NCBI GenBank assembly: GCA_963693315.1
Contig: OY856186.1
Span: 385,500,865 to 385,564,864 of the forward strand
Length of the DNA: 64,000 nt
From: Diogma glabrata
Taxonomy: Eukaryota > Arthropoda > Insecta > Diptera > Cylindrotomidae
Direction of reading: 5' to 3'
The notes under the pieces were generated by a model. That model saw only the letters and a list, made by a program, of their open reading frames with translations, did not search any database and was not told the DNA's origin. Shown piece after piece: positions 14,672 through 26,858 of the stretch (within the stretch, counting starts at the first letter, position 1; every line of letters starts with the position of its first letter). The position numbers were made by a program, and so were the translations under genes.

Positions 14672-15531
14672 CAATAAAACACTCATTTTTAGACCAGGTT
14701 TTTTGATCTGACTCCACAAATGCGACCGTGAGAGTGCTGGTTCTTTTTAAAAAAAAATCAGATACATTATCGTTAGACCACTTAACACCCATTTATGGTT
14801 GGTTATTAAAGTTTTTTCAACGACATATCTTACAATTACAATTCATACAAAAATTAAAACTTGCAGCAAAAATGCGGCATCAAATTTTAAAATTCATAAT
14901 TTAAATAACAGATTAAGTTATTAACTCATAATTTTGTGTACAAGAGATAACCATTTTAGACATTCTCTCATTTGAATCAATTGTATGATATAATTTATGA
15001 TCTAATTTAATACTTGTTTATTACAATACTACTTTTATGTATTTTTTTATTATTATCTTATTAATCAAAATAAAAAATATATATATTACACTTGCTGCAG
15101 TCGTTCACATATATAATTGTAATAAACCAAATATATCCATATAAATAATAAATTTCTTTCACGCTGAATGAGTCAACCGTTAAAAACTCAGTATATGTAA
15201 CACAATCTAATGTTTTCTTCTTTTGTACTCTCTTTAAACAAAAATCTACATACAAAAATAATTTATCTTAAATTACTACTTTGCAAAAAAAAAAAAAATT
15301 AAATTTCTTAAAAATTTAATTTTATTTATTTTTGAATAGTAATGGTACAATAGGGATAATAAGTGTGAAAATATGATAAATGCCGTGTCAATAACTAAAC
15401 GTTAACTTCTCTAATCGTTACTTTCTATCTTATTCAAATTCTTCCGATTTAAAATGATGGATTGATAAGTCATTACCATAACTAAGTGGGAGTACAAAAT
15501 TAACAGAATTCTATCGTTATTTTATCATTTC
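14672..15531. other. AT-rich spacer
   Basis: No coding or repeat signal that I can support; only short open frames. Confidence 0.5.
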
Positions 15532-16690
15532 ATATTACTACGGTCTGAAAGACCTAAGTATTGCATTCTCGAGCCAAAAGTGAAATTCCTAACACACCCC
15601 TTCCCCCTTTTTTTTTACATTTTTCGACGTTTTAGGACCTACTGATTCTAAAAAGTCAAAAAAATGTATGTCTGCCGACGAAATCTAGAAAACGGCTGGA
15701 GGAGTTTCAAAATTTTTTGTTTTTAAAAATAGGTTTACTCAATGGTAAGAGCCGAAAGTGCGATGTGTTCGATAGCTGTCCCGGAAGTGTGTCAAAAAAT
15801 CGTCAAGTGTGTCAAAACAAGGAATTTTGCATATTTTTGCTTAAAAAACGTTCATTTTAAGTGATTACGAATAGGAACATTGAATTTGGAGAAATCTTGA
15901 TGGTCGGGATTGCTATGTGAGACCAACAACTAGATTATTGCATTATAAGTTTGTCAAAAAAATGTTGTCAAGTGTGTCAAAACAACGATTTTCATTTTTT
16001 TTACTCATTTGTTGGGAAAAAAATGAAATTAATAATTTGTTTGACATGAAATTTTTGAAATATTTTGGGAATTTTAAAAAAAGTTTGTATTTTTGATTTT
16101 GTTATAGTTTTTGCAATATTTTTAGGATTTTGAAAAAAGTTTGTTTGAATTATGAATTTTGGCAATGTTTTTAAAATTTTGAAAAAATTTAAATTTTTGA
16201 TTTTATTATAATTTTTGGACTTTGAAAAAATTTGTATATTTGATTTTGTTGTAATTTTTGCAATATTTTAAGAATATTGGAAAAGTTTCAATTTTTAATT
16301 TTGTTATAATTTTTGCAATATTTTAAGGATTTTGAAAAAAGTTTCAGTCTTTGATTTTGTAATATTTTCTTAAAACGCTAAATGGAGAGGTTTTTGAGTA
16401 GTTCGCTGGGTGTATCATCTTTTCACTAAATTAGTAAATTATTTTAATTTATGCTCTGTTATAACTTTCCGGAAACGTATTGATGTTTCGTGTTAGTTTT
16501 GTAATAAATTTCTAAGCAGAGATAAAAAATACAAGTACTTTAACAAAGAGTTTTATGTTTGATATACATAGCTGTCCAAAACTAAAAACAATGTCCTCAT
16601 AAAAGTTTTTTGCCGAAAACTACATCAAAATACTTAACCCAGACCGAAGTCTTGATATCTCAGAGCTGTGAGATTTCAGCCCCTTGATAT
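15532..16690 (+). mobile_element. Unclassified non-autonomous element X, copy 1
   Basis: It starts near ATATTACTACGGTCTGAAAG and ends near GAGATTTCAGCCCCT, the same termini as the inverted copy at 31165-32480. Inside are blocks GTCAAGTGTGTCAAAACAA and a minisatellite of roughly 50-60 bp units (GATTTTGTTATAATTTTTGC-like) at about 16010-16375. Small hairpins lie at both ends (GGTCTGAAAGACC and ATCTCAGAGCTGTGAGAT). It encodes nothing and its transposon class is unclear. Confidence 0.75.
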
Positions 16691-17544
16691 TTTTTCTTTT
16701 CAATTCTCAACGTTGGTAAAGGATTGTTCGCAACTTGATCAACTAATTTTCAGTTATTAAGTTTTTTTCGATACAAATAAATGACTTTTAGTCTAAACTG
16801 TCACAATTCGAATTTGTTTACCATTATTTTAAAACACGTTTTATGACTAAGATTGGAATTAATAGGACTCTATGTCTAACTTTCCACTTAATTCGACTAA
16901 AAATGACCATGAATGGACTACATAAGAGGCGTGGTGTTACTTGGGAATTTTCATTATTAAAATTATTTGCCCGGTGTAATGAAAAGTTTCATCATTGATA
17001 TTAAGAACATTATTCTTTCTCCTGCAGGTACGGTCTCCCGTAGTGTTGCAGACATGCTATCCCTACGCTACCGCGGCGATAGTATTTTGAAGTTGAAATT
17101 ATCATTACATTAACCTACTTCGGGTTTCTTTCATGCATTTTACTCTTTCAATATAGGGAGACGAATGACTTGTGTAAAGTATTTTCATACTATCATACTC
17201 TCACTATGTTAACATTGAATTAATAACTGTGTGATCTACGAGTTTGGAGGACAATTTCCAGTTAGTGGAGATGGCTACTAACACCAAGTGAATTAGAAAT
17301 TCTAAACCAGTTTAATGTACATAAACATTGTCTTTTAGATAAAATATGCATTCAAAATAAAATCTAGAATATAAATCAAATCTTTGAAAAATTTTCAAAT
17401 ATCTTTAAACTGCATTTTGGTGTTTTATTAAGAAAAAAATTTTAATTTGTCTGTATATTTAGAATTATGTGGTGGGAGGAAATTTTTTGTCGTATTGAGA
17501 TTTTGTGTTGAGTTTAAAAAATTTTTTTGTTAAACATATCATCA
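16691..17544. other. Spacer, nothing recognised
   Basis: AT-rich, no protein homology that I recognise and no clear repeat boundary. Confidence 0.5.
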
Positions 17545-17552
17545 ATATAAAT

Positions 17553-18907
17553 CAGGGTTGTAACGTATAATACGGTAACGTATAAAACACGTATTATACG
17601 TACGTATAAAACGTATAAAACGTACAGTATAAAACACACAATTATTTACGTTTTATACCGTATAAAAGTAAAATGGTGAATAAATAAAAATACATCTATA
17701 TAACATTATCGCGGGCGTATTATTCATCGTACTCGTGATATTTAATATTTATAAAGCCTAGATTTCGGGACTAATATAGCGTCGTCATGATAATTTTTTA
17801 CCCAACTATTCCTATTAGTTCAGAACACTTCCACATTTAACGTAAATGCTTCTTTTCAAAATATAATTATTTATTTTCAAAACAAATTTAGTCTGCAATA
17901 AGTTGACATTTCCAACCATACCTATTATTCATCAATGACCAAAATTGAATTTACTCAATAAACTTCTCACTAAACTTTTTCGTTTGACGTAAATACATAT
18001 TTTAACTGTATACTGTCTTGTATTCTATTGCGTTCCCTTGTATTAAAAATAAAAATAAATGAAAACCAAAGAAATATTTTATATTTTAACTATTACAACT
18101 TTTGTATAAAAAGAAGATTTGATCTGCAAGAGCCTGTTTTTTTCAAACTGTGTCTATTAATTGGAAGTGGTGCAACCCGGATTCTCACAACAAATTTTTT
18201 TTAAAAACATCTCTCTAATAATCTCTAATAATTTTCCTAACTGCTATGAAAAAAACGACATTTATTCTGCAACAACATAATATTTCCCAGCTGTTCTTAT
18301 TAGATGGGAGGAGCTGAAGTTGAATTGAATCATATTTTATATATTCAATAACATTTCATGATGCCAAATAATTAAGTTCATGTGCCAAATGTTTCTAATC
18401 CAAAATGTTTCCCATTAAGTAAATGTTGGAATCAAAATGAAAGAAAATCATATAGTATACCTACGTGTTGAAAAATTCAAAAATAATTTAATTGCTTGAG
18501 TTGTGCTCAAAAAAAATCTCTAATATATAATTCAAAATTTTCAATATTCAAATCTAGTGAATTAAAGATTATTAACCAGTTTAATGTACAGTAACATAGT
18601 CTTTCGTATAAAGTATAAAAATTTACATTCAAATAACATCTAGAATTTAAATAGTTTTTGTTATAAATTATAAAATATATAAATAATTTATAACTACGTA
18701 ATTATATGTTTACTAAAATATATATATTTTTACTAAAAATATAATTAATATCTGAAGTAAGAAGCATTTTTAATTTTTTATGAATGAATTTCAAAAACAA
18801 AATCATATTATACGTTTTATACGTTATATACGTTTTATACGTTTTATACGTTACGTATTATACGTGTAACGTATAAAACGTTTTATACGTGTATATTAAC
18901 AACCCTG
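17553..18907. mobile_element. hAT-like non-autonomous element with CGTATAA subterminal arrays
   Basis: Terminal repeats CAGGGTTGTAA and (inverted) CAGGGTTGTTAA are flanked by the identical 8-bp duplication ATATAAAT at 17545-17552 and 18908-18915. An 8-bp target duplication with CAG..CTG ends is typical of hAT elements. Dense CGTATAAAACG repeats lie just inside both ends (17565-17670 and 18810-18890), as expected of transposase-binding subterminal repeats. It is 1,355 bp with no transposase frame. Confidence 0.9.
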
Positions 18908-19724
18908 ATATAAATTTTAATATATTTTAACATTTAACTTGTTTAGTTATAAACTAGAGTTAACAAATGCTTTCAGTTGTTCCCGATTTCGATTTCATGA
19001 CCATTACGACAATTACCTATATCTAATAGAAAAGTTGGTTGAAATAAGAAAAACTCAAAATAACTGGCAATTTTAATTTGAAAATCTGAATTCAATTATG
19101 TCGCAGAACTTAAATTATTCTTAGTAAAATATTTGTTTTCCAAATTTTGAGTTTGAATCGTTTTGGAACTTGAATAATTTGATGCAAACTGAACGTGTTT
19201 TCGTGTTTTTTTAGCGTTTTTTTAGCGTTTTTTTTTTAGTTACACTTGAGTCCTTGAATCCTTGATAGATTTTTACAAAAACTAACTCAAAATGTTTGTT
19301 AGCATATTTTTGCAACCTTACTTTGAATTGGCGTTAATCTTAATTCGATAAACGTAATTCCCAAATCCCCTTCTGGATTCGATCACTGATTAGTACAAAC
19401 ACCAGGTTTTAGCAAGTATTCAACTCCTTAAGTGTTCCACAACAACAGGAAAACAATACAGCAAGCAATATTCCTAACTAGAATATTCTTTTAACGACTT
19501 CTGAAACTCCAACGATTTATTTTAGAAATGTCCAGTACACAGCGTCCAAAATAATACACAAAATATTTCAACTTAATAACACTTAAAACTTTATTTACAA
19601 AAACTAATTTGAAAATAACTTCTATTTACACGATTTAATATGCACGGTACAACGTTTCGTTTACAATTAATTCGATTCATATTCCACTTAAACTATCGCA
19701 ATTTAACTGAATATATTGAACACT

Positions 19725-19901
19725 TAGTCTCAGGTGGCTTCAACCCACAGATGTTTAAAAAAACGTTAATCTACACCTTAGAACGCCAGTTGTTGTGGGA
19801 CCCAGGTCTAGACCTAGGTCTTAAAAGGTATTTATGTGTTGTTGTGACACATATTCTAAACCCTATTACACAACACATTTTATTAAAAAAAAAAAAAAAA
19901 A
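19725..19901 (+). pseudogene. LINE family B 3' end, 5'-truncated copy
   Basis: The frame carries SGGFNPQMFKKTLIYTLERQ, the terminal coding block of family B, then the tail CTTAAAAGGTATTTATGTGT. The 3' stem-loop TGTGTTGT..ACAACACA follows, then TTTTATT and poly-A. Truncation and the A-tail show a typical dead-on-arrival LINE insertion. Confidence 0.85.
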
Positions 19902-20843
19902 TTTTAATTATATATAACTTTATGACATCGCAGGTCTAAAATAAAACAAACTCAATTTTGCAAGAGGGATTCCTTTTGCAAGAGGGATTCCTATTCTGCA
20001 TAAGTTCTCGATGTCACTTTCTTTAGAAACCATGAGAAAATATTAGAATATATTCGATTATTTTACGTTATGTTGATTTGATTCATAAAGTAACTTGAAT
20101 TGTATTTCATGTTGTTATTGTGTATTTTTAACTCTTTTTCTTGGAAAAGAATTTAACCTTGAAATTATTATTGAAATATCGAAAATTGAGGTTGGAAACA
20201 ATGTTTTGTATTTCATTGCGTTTATGTAGAATCGTAACAATATTTTTTATGCACTTGTTTCATTAATATATTGAATTCGTTTGTTTTGTAAAATATGAGA
20301 TCCAAAAACCGGAATTACATTTTTTTTTTCACTGAATATCTCAAAAACAATAGCTAACCTACAAAAATGAAAATGTTATTCGTGTTCAGCAATATTCATA
20401 AGAAAAGTTGTGTTTTATTCTGGGAGACTTGGGAGACTAGTACTTGACTGTCTCGTATACTCAGATAGAACGATAAATGTCAATTGAAACAAAAGTAATT
20501 TGGAAAAATAGGGGATTTACAGAAAGCCGAAAATGTTTCGACTTCGTGGACATACATTGTAATTGACATTGTAATAAAACCTGTTGTAGTTTGGTTTTTC
20601 AACTAACCAAAAATTACCCAAAAAATTATATAAAAAATAATGGATTAAATAAACTTCTCAAGTGAAACTCAAGCAAAGAATTGTTCCAAATTTGATAAAA
20701 CAGGTGAAGGTACCAATGTTTACACCCCACAATGAACTGGTTGATCTGCCTTATCCTATTAGTACGAGATCCGGCTGCAGGATTAGTGCGCTCATCGATT
20801 TTTTGCGAAAACCAAATTTTTATGTATATTTATAATTAGGAGA

Positions 20844-22279
20844 CAGTGGCGAAGCGTGCTTCTGAAACTAGGGTAGACATATTCAAAAGTTTTATTAATT
20901 TGCCAGTAGAAACTAATTATAGTATATTAAGATAAGAGGACCGAAAGCTAAGGTTTTTGGACGTATGTGGAGTTTGTGAGTCGAAGCGCCAACCGAGATT
21001 TGCACCCACATTTCCGTGCATCATATACTATATTTTTTATTTGCGGCAAGCAAAATATTTAAAAAAAGATTGTTCAATCTAAATCAAAATTAAAAATTTT
21101 TTAAATTTTGAAATAAAAATATTTTGTACAAAAGATAAAGGATATTGTAGATTAACAAAAACATTGTTTTAAGTTTTAGGGAGCGATGAATATTAAACAT
21201 AAAATTCTTTGTAAAAGTATAAATAAACTTTTTCAAAATTCTAAAAATATTCCAAAAATTATAATAAAATCCAAAATTTAAACTTTTTCAACATTCCAAA
21301 AATTTTCTAAAAATTATTAAAAAATCAAAAATTGAAACTATTTTCAAAATTCCAAAATTAATGCAAGAACTATAACAAAATCAAAAATTCAATCTTTTCC
21401 CAAAATGCCAAAAATATTGCAAAAATTATAACATAATCAAAGATTGAAACTTTTTTCAAAATTCTAAAAATATTCCAAAAATTAATCCAAAATCAAAGAT
21501 TCAAATTTATTTTCCAACTGTTCCTGTTATTCAGAAGTCGTAGAATCGAATTCACAATCACACAAAAAATTGCTCAAGAAACATCTAACTAATAATTACA
21601 AGTTTTGTCCAAAATATTTCCCGTAATATGTTTCTCAAAAAATTTGGAAACAAAATATATAAACAGAAATAGACATAAACAAAACTGTCTATCCAAGAAG
21701 GAACAAAAGTTGAAAATTTGTTGTTGTTGCTATTGCTTATTTTGGTAGTCATAATTTGAAACGTCTACTGATGTTTCTCAACAAATTTGGAAACAAAACA
21801 AATATAGACAGAAAGAAAACTGTCTATCCAAGAAGGAAAAAAAGTTGAAAATTTGTTGTTGTTGCTATTGCTTATTTTGGTAGTCATAATATGAAACGTC
21901 TACTGATGTTTCTCAACAAATTTGGAAACCCAAATAGACAGAAACAAAACTGTCTATCCAAGAAGGAACAAAAGTTGAAAATTTGTTGTTGTTGCTATTG
22001 CTTATTTTGGTAGTCATAATTTGAAATGTCTACTGCAGTGAGAAAAACATTTTTGTTTGTTTGTACATGAAACTGGGAAACGTTTGTATTAAAGTTTCGG
22101 GAACATAGCTGAATTGTTTTTGTTCTAATTATTGTATTAAAACTTAATGATTTTCTTAGAACGTTTGACAAAATAGTATTAAGTCGACATTATGCGAACA
22201 ATATGAAAATAAAGTTTCATATTTATATTATGTTTGGGTAGACACTGTCTAGTGTGTCTATACCGACGCTTCGCCACTG
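20844..22279. mobile_element. hAT-like non-autonomous element inside foldback E
   Basis: Ends CAGTGGCGAAGCGT and inverted ACGCTTCGCCACTG (14-bp perfect) are flanked by the exact 8-bp duplication TTAGGAGA (20836-20843 and 22280-22287). Removing the element rejoins the foldback arm exactly as in the uninterrupted copy at 29300. Inside are a minisatellite (about 21050-21520) related to that of element X, and a three-fold tandem repeat (21630-22036). Confidence 0.93.
21630..22036 (+). repeat. Three tandem units of about 140 bp
   Basis: Units start at 21630, 21773 and 21908 with GTTTCTCAAMAAATTTGGAA and share CTGTCTATCCAAGAAGGAA and TTGTTGTTGTTGCTATTGC. The spacing is 143 then 135 bp, and divergence is low. 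Confidence 0.9.
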
Positions 22280-22619
22280 TTAGGAGAATATATATCTACC
22301 AGGTTGCCTATCAAAATTTGGCCGCCAGTATTTTTAATTAAATTATTTTTAATTGATTTTTGGGAAAAAATTTCGTTCATTTGTTTTTTAAATAAAATGT
22401 CGTCTACATCACGGCAAATTACATAACGATTCTAAAAAATCACGGTTGCCGTTGCGCACCTGGCCGCACCTCTTCGCAGCCAGGCGTAAACAGGTATGAT
22501 TTCGATACATTTATACGTTCATAACGTACATTAATTAATTCTATATCAAATTAAAGCTAATTTTTTTCTATTAATCATCATATATGGTTATATGGTTGCC
22601 TAATTAAATCCGGCCGCAA

Positions 22620-22795
22620 GCCGGGTAAGAATTAGCTAATGGGCCAAGCCCACGCCACAGCTTTTGGGGCTTGGGCCAGACTTAACATTTTCAAACGGCC
22701 CAAGCTTGGGATGATGTCCTGGGGCCAAGACTGGCAAACCAGACTTGGGCCAAGCCTGGCAAATCAGACTAGGATCAAGCCTGGCAAATCAATTT
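22620..22795 (+). repeat. Dispersed GGCCAAG-rich repeat R2, copy 2
   Basis: Same block order and orientation as 6980-7156, including AACGGCCCAAGCTT and GATGATGTCCTGGGGCCAAG. Its presence in this foldback and absence from the other foldback copy suggest it was inserted here. Confidence 0.7.
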
Positions 22796-22897
22796 ATCAA
22801 CTACCAATTTTTTTAATACAATAAAATGAAAAAATAATAAAAAATACCATAAAATAAATATTTTCATAATTTTTATTTAAATTTTAAGTTTGGTTAA

Positions 22898-23522
22898 CCT
22901 TCACGTGAACAGTATCTACCTGGGTAGATATCACGGTTTTTGTAATTCAATAACTTTATGAGTTTTTAACCAATCATCATGCCTGTTCAGCTAATGACTA
23001 ATTTTTAAATTGATTTCGCAAAATCTGAGAAAAAAAATATTTTGGACTTCCTTTTAACACTTTTTTTTGGATTTTTATGGTTTTTTTTACGCAAGAAAAC
23101 AATATCTACCCGGGTATATATTTTTTCCTTGGGTTTTATATGAATATTTTTACAGGTCTATGTGAAAAACAAGTAACTTTATTTTTAAATATATGCTTTT
23201 ATTGCATGCTTACACAAAAGCAAAATGATATTAATACACGATTGATATTATTACACGTTTGTTGATATTATGTAAGTTGATATTACGTAAGAAAACAATA
23301 TCTACCCGGGTAGATATTTTTTTCCTTTTTTCTTATATGAAAATTTTTACTGGTCAATGTGAAAAACAAGTAACTTTATTTTAAAATATATGCTTTTATT
23401 GTATGGTTACACAAAAGTAAAATAAATACACAGTTACGTTTGTTGATATTATGATTTATGTAATATCTACCGGGGTAGATATTGTTCATATCAGTCGCTA
23501 AAAATTTCCGTTCACGCGAAGG
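22898..23522. mobile_element. piggyBac-type MITE with spaced palindromes
   Basis: Terminal repeats CCTTCACGTGAAC and inverted GTTCACGCGAAGG are flanked by TTAA at 22894-22897 and 23523-23526, the hallmark target of piggyBac elements. The 625-bp body has four copies of the palindrome TATCTACCCGGGTAGATA or one- to two-base variants, at 22912, 23103, 23299 and 23464, with longer similar units between the middle ones. No transposase frame. Confidence 0.9.
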
Positions 23523-23526
23523 TTAA

Positions 23527-24154
23527 GTTATATTTCGCACGGGGGGAGGGGGGGGGGGGTGCTATTTTTGATCGAAGTTGTGCAAGGTCGCGAGTCAAAA
23601 AAAAATCAAAAATCAAATCAAGTTACTTCTAAAAACTCAAAGGGGGGACACCAAGGTATTTTTTTTAATTTCAATATTTTAGTGTGTGATAAAATATAAA
23701 TAAATAATAAATGAAAATAAGGAAAAAAAGAAAAAAAAAAAAACTAAAAAAAAACCAAAGGGGGGGGCACCAAGGTAAAATTGAAAGTTTAATCCTTTAT
23801 AACTTTTGATAACCCTCATTTCGGCAAATTTTTTTTTTCATAATTAGGATGCAGAGGACCTAATCTTTCTATTTATCTGAAAAAAAAAGCAAATTTATTT
23901 GGGGGGATAAACTAGGATTCTACCATTTTTTGTTGTAATTTTGAAAAGGAAGACAATTTTTTTGGAGTATTTATTAAGTCGTCTCTATTACTCCCCGGTG
24001 GTTGAGAACACTAACATTCGACGCATGCGCAATGGCTTAAGAGCGTCGCACAGATGGCAATCGTATATCCTCGTCTGACAAATGATGTTACGCGCTAGCT
24101 CTCTTTCACTCTACCTTAAATATTTATCATCTTTAACAGCCAGCAACCCTTATT
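23527..24154. repeat. Interior of foldback E: homopolymer-rich unit
   Basis: Includes a long G run near 23541-23560, A runs, and the blocks GGATGCAGAGGACCTAATC and GGGGGGATAAACTAGGATTC. The same blocks occur inverted and doubled in the second copy at 29640-30390. Confidence 0.7.
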
Positions 24155-25099
24155 TGCGGCCGGATTTAATTAGACAACCATATATGATAATAAATAGAAA
24201 CAAATTAGCTTTAATTTAATATAGAATTAATCAATGTACGTTATGAACGTATAAATGTATCGAAATCATACCTGTTTACACCTGGCTGCGAAGAGGTGCG
24301 GCCAGGTGCGCAATGGCAACCGTGAATTTTTAGAATCTTTATATAAATTGCCGTGATGTAGACGATATTTTATTTAAAAAACAAGTGAACGAAATTTTTT
24401 CCCAAAAATCAATTAAAAATAATTTAATTAAAAATACTGGCGGCCAAATTTTGATAGGCAACCTGGTAGATATATATATTCTCCTAATTATAAATATACA
24501 TAAAAATTTGGTTTTAGCAAAAAATCGATGAGCGCACTAATCCTGCAGCCGGATCTTAGACTATATCACAGGTCGAAAATGTCAAAACAGGAAGCAATCA
24601 CTTAAAATAATTCAAATATTACTATTAAATTACGCCGAACTAACAACAATTAATTTGATCTTAACAATTATTAGATAAACTAAATTAATTATTCTTAAAT
24701 ATATAAAACATACAATTACTACCGAACTACAATCACATAGGGTTTTCTCTATGAAAATATTTTTTATCATTTTATTCAGAATTATGATTAAATATCTGTT
24801 TAATGTTGTAAATTTTTATATATTTTTATTTTCTCTTTTTTTTATACTTTAACTCTTATATCATCATCATAAATACTTTAATTGTATTTATTTTTCTCTT
24901 GTCTTATCATCAATAAAATAATTTAGTACAATAACTACTACAGACAACAAATAATAAATTGGTTTCGTCTATTAACAATTAACGCATAAAAGAAGAAAAA
25001 GTGCGAGACGGTTAGTTGATGAGTGTGATTAGCTTCACATTGAGTATTAGTAGGACGATTAAAGATTAAACTATTAAAAATTTACCAGACTGCAAGGGC

Positions 25100-25770
25100 G
25101 CATACAAGGGAGCGGGGGAGTTCAGGTCGCTTTTCCTTTACGGAAACCGCATTTTCTTTCATTAAGTATTTTTGACGACTTAAGAAGCTCATAATATTAA
25201 AATTAATGAACTTCTCAAATATTTTAGCAACAACCGACAAGATTGATATGGGTTTGTAATTTGTTGAATTCGTGTTAGCATCTTTTCTGGAATTTACACT
25301 TTCTACCGTAATTTCTTGGTGGAAATGCATTTTAATAATTAAAAAAACTTTATAGTATTTAATTTTATTCCACAATACTAAGTATTGTGCTATTGTTGTG
25401 GTAGTATTGTGGAATAAAATTAAATATTATAAAGTTTTTTTTAATTATTTTCTGGAATTGGCTGTATACTGGCCATTTTTTAAAGAGCATTTATTTTAAA
25501 TTTTATTGCTTCTTCACATTTACCCAAAACCTTAAGATCAGCCTTCAGAACCATCTATCGGAATAAATCTGCGCATACCCACGTGTATTATTTCTGATAA
25601 ATTAGAAGCAGAAATGTTTGAATTAAACATATATCTCTAAGCCCCTGCCAATCTGCAACTCAAATAAGATTAGATTGAAACTGTTTAGGAACTTGTAAAT
25701 TTAAATGAGTGGAAATCTAATTATGGTCTGAACCACCTAATGGTTCCACCTATAGGTTCACTATCGCAGG
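25100..25770 (-). pseudogene. LINE fragment (endonuclease end to RT), minus strand
   Basis: On the minus strand TNYKPISILSVVAKIFEKF gives the start of the RT domain (about 25215-25260). The part at 25550-25750 matches the minus-strand LINE piece at 59930-60110. It is frameshifted and carries a palindrome at 25340-25444. The same arrangement recurs at 59520-60140. Confidence 0.7.
25340..25444. repeat. Near-perfect 40-bp hairpin
   Basis: The arm 25340-25379 (..TTTAATTTTATTCCACAATA) is inverted at 25404-25444 with a short loop. It interrupts the LINE remnant and looks like a snapback duplication. Confidence 0.8.
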
Positions 25771-26379
25771 TTTAAAATAAAACTAATTATTAATTTACAA
25801 CAGACAATTTCTTATGTACTGTTTTGCTTAATTTCTAGAAAATTCTAGGTCACTTTTTAGAAACCTTGAGAAAATAGTAGAATATTCGATTATTTTACGT
25901 TACGTTCATTTAATTCATAAAATCATTTATTTATGTTGACCTTAATTCTAAGAATATGTACAACAACAACAACACTATTCATTTCATTCATTTGTTGTTG
26001 CGTTTTGTTGTGATTTGATTTTCTTGGAAGTGACCGTAATCGTCTAGATTTTTCTGTACTCGTAACAATATAATAATAATGTAGTATAAATTTTGTTTGA
26101 CTAAAATGTTTTAGTATCAATAAATTTGAACCTTTCTCAATAATGAAACCCCAACAAAAATATTTGTTTTCCAGACAAATTGGCCCTTAGAAACAAACAA
26201 AGATTATTTAATATTTGGTTCCATAACAAAAATACCTTAACGATTTAAGTCCTAATATCTATACAGCCCAATAGTATATTAAACCAGGTAAACGAAAACG
26301 AAAAAAACAGAAATTGACAGAGCGATAGCGGCAAAACTTTCTACCATGTCAATTTCTGACAAACAGTGTGACAGTGCCA

Positions 26380-26858
26380 TTAATTCTTTAAAGTCTGGTA
26401 CCAACTCTTTTTTTTTCCTATTAATGACGGTGATTTAATCGTCACTGACCCATCGATAAAAACCACATTGTTCGCGGAACGCTTTGCTGTGATCTCGACT
26501 GTTTTAGAAACTCCTAAAGAAAACCCAAAAATCCAGTCTTCAGGAGTTAATATGAAAGATCTTTATTTCAAACCCAAAATTGTCAAAAAAAATCTTAAGA
26601 GGGTTAACTACCAGCAAAGTCTCCGATCTGAGCATCATTTCTCCTATTATTCTAACAACATTTTCAAAAGAACTTGCACCTTCTCTTACCAAAATTTTCT
26701 ACAAGTCCTATAGATTGATATTTCTCTTTTGTGCTGGAAGTTAGCCAATGTCCAGCCCATCCCCAAAACGAAACAAAATGTGATATTTCAAACTATAGAT
26801 CACTATACCCTTGCTCTCAGTTCTATCTAAAATATATGAGCATTATATTAATACACAG
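26380..26858 (+). pseudogene. LINE family B RT fragment
   Basis: TLFAERFAVISTVLETPKE, NIFKRTCTFSYQNFLQVL and (next frame) CWKLANVQPIPKTKQ match the family B copy at 60470-60770. It is interrupted at 26859 by a hAT element and appears to resume as a truncated tail after 28360. Confidence 0.75.

Larger units (their letters stand above)
20760..24563. mobile_element. Foldback element E, copy 1 (hosts two other elements)
   Basis: Terminal inverted repeats of about 400 bp start TAGTACGAGATCCGGCTGCA on the left and, inverted, TAGTCTAAGATCCGGCTGCA on the right. The right arm is 24155-24563; the left arm is split (20760-20843 and 22280-22620) by a hAT insertion. A candidate 3-bp target duplication TAT flanks it. 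The interior holds a piggyBac-type MITE, a copy of repeat R2 and a unit with CTCCCCGGTGGTTGAGAAC that recurs in copy 2 at 29233-30853. Without its guests it is about 1.7 kb. No coding capacity. Confidence 0.85.

Noticed and set aside
22912..23482. Evenly spaced palindromic repeats as a CRISPR-like array
   Set aside because: Only four units, spacers are AT-rich and partly repeated, and TTAA-flanked piggyBac-type ends explain the block.
23540..23562. Long G-run as a G-quadruplex regulatory site
   Set aside because: It is a homopolymer in the interior of a foldback transposon, with A-runs nearby; nothing ties it to regulation.
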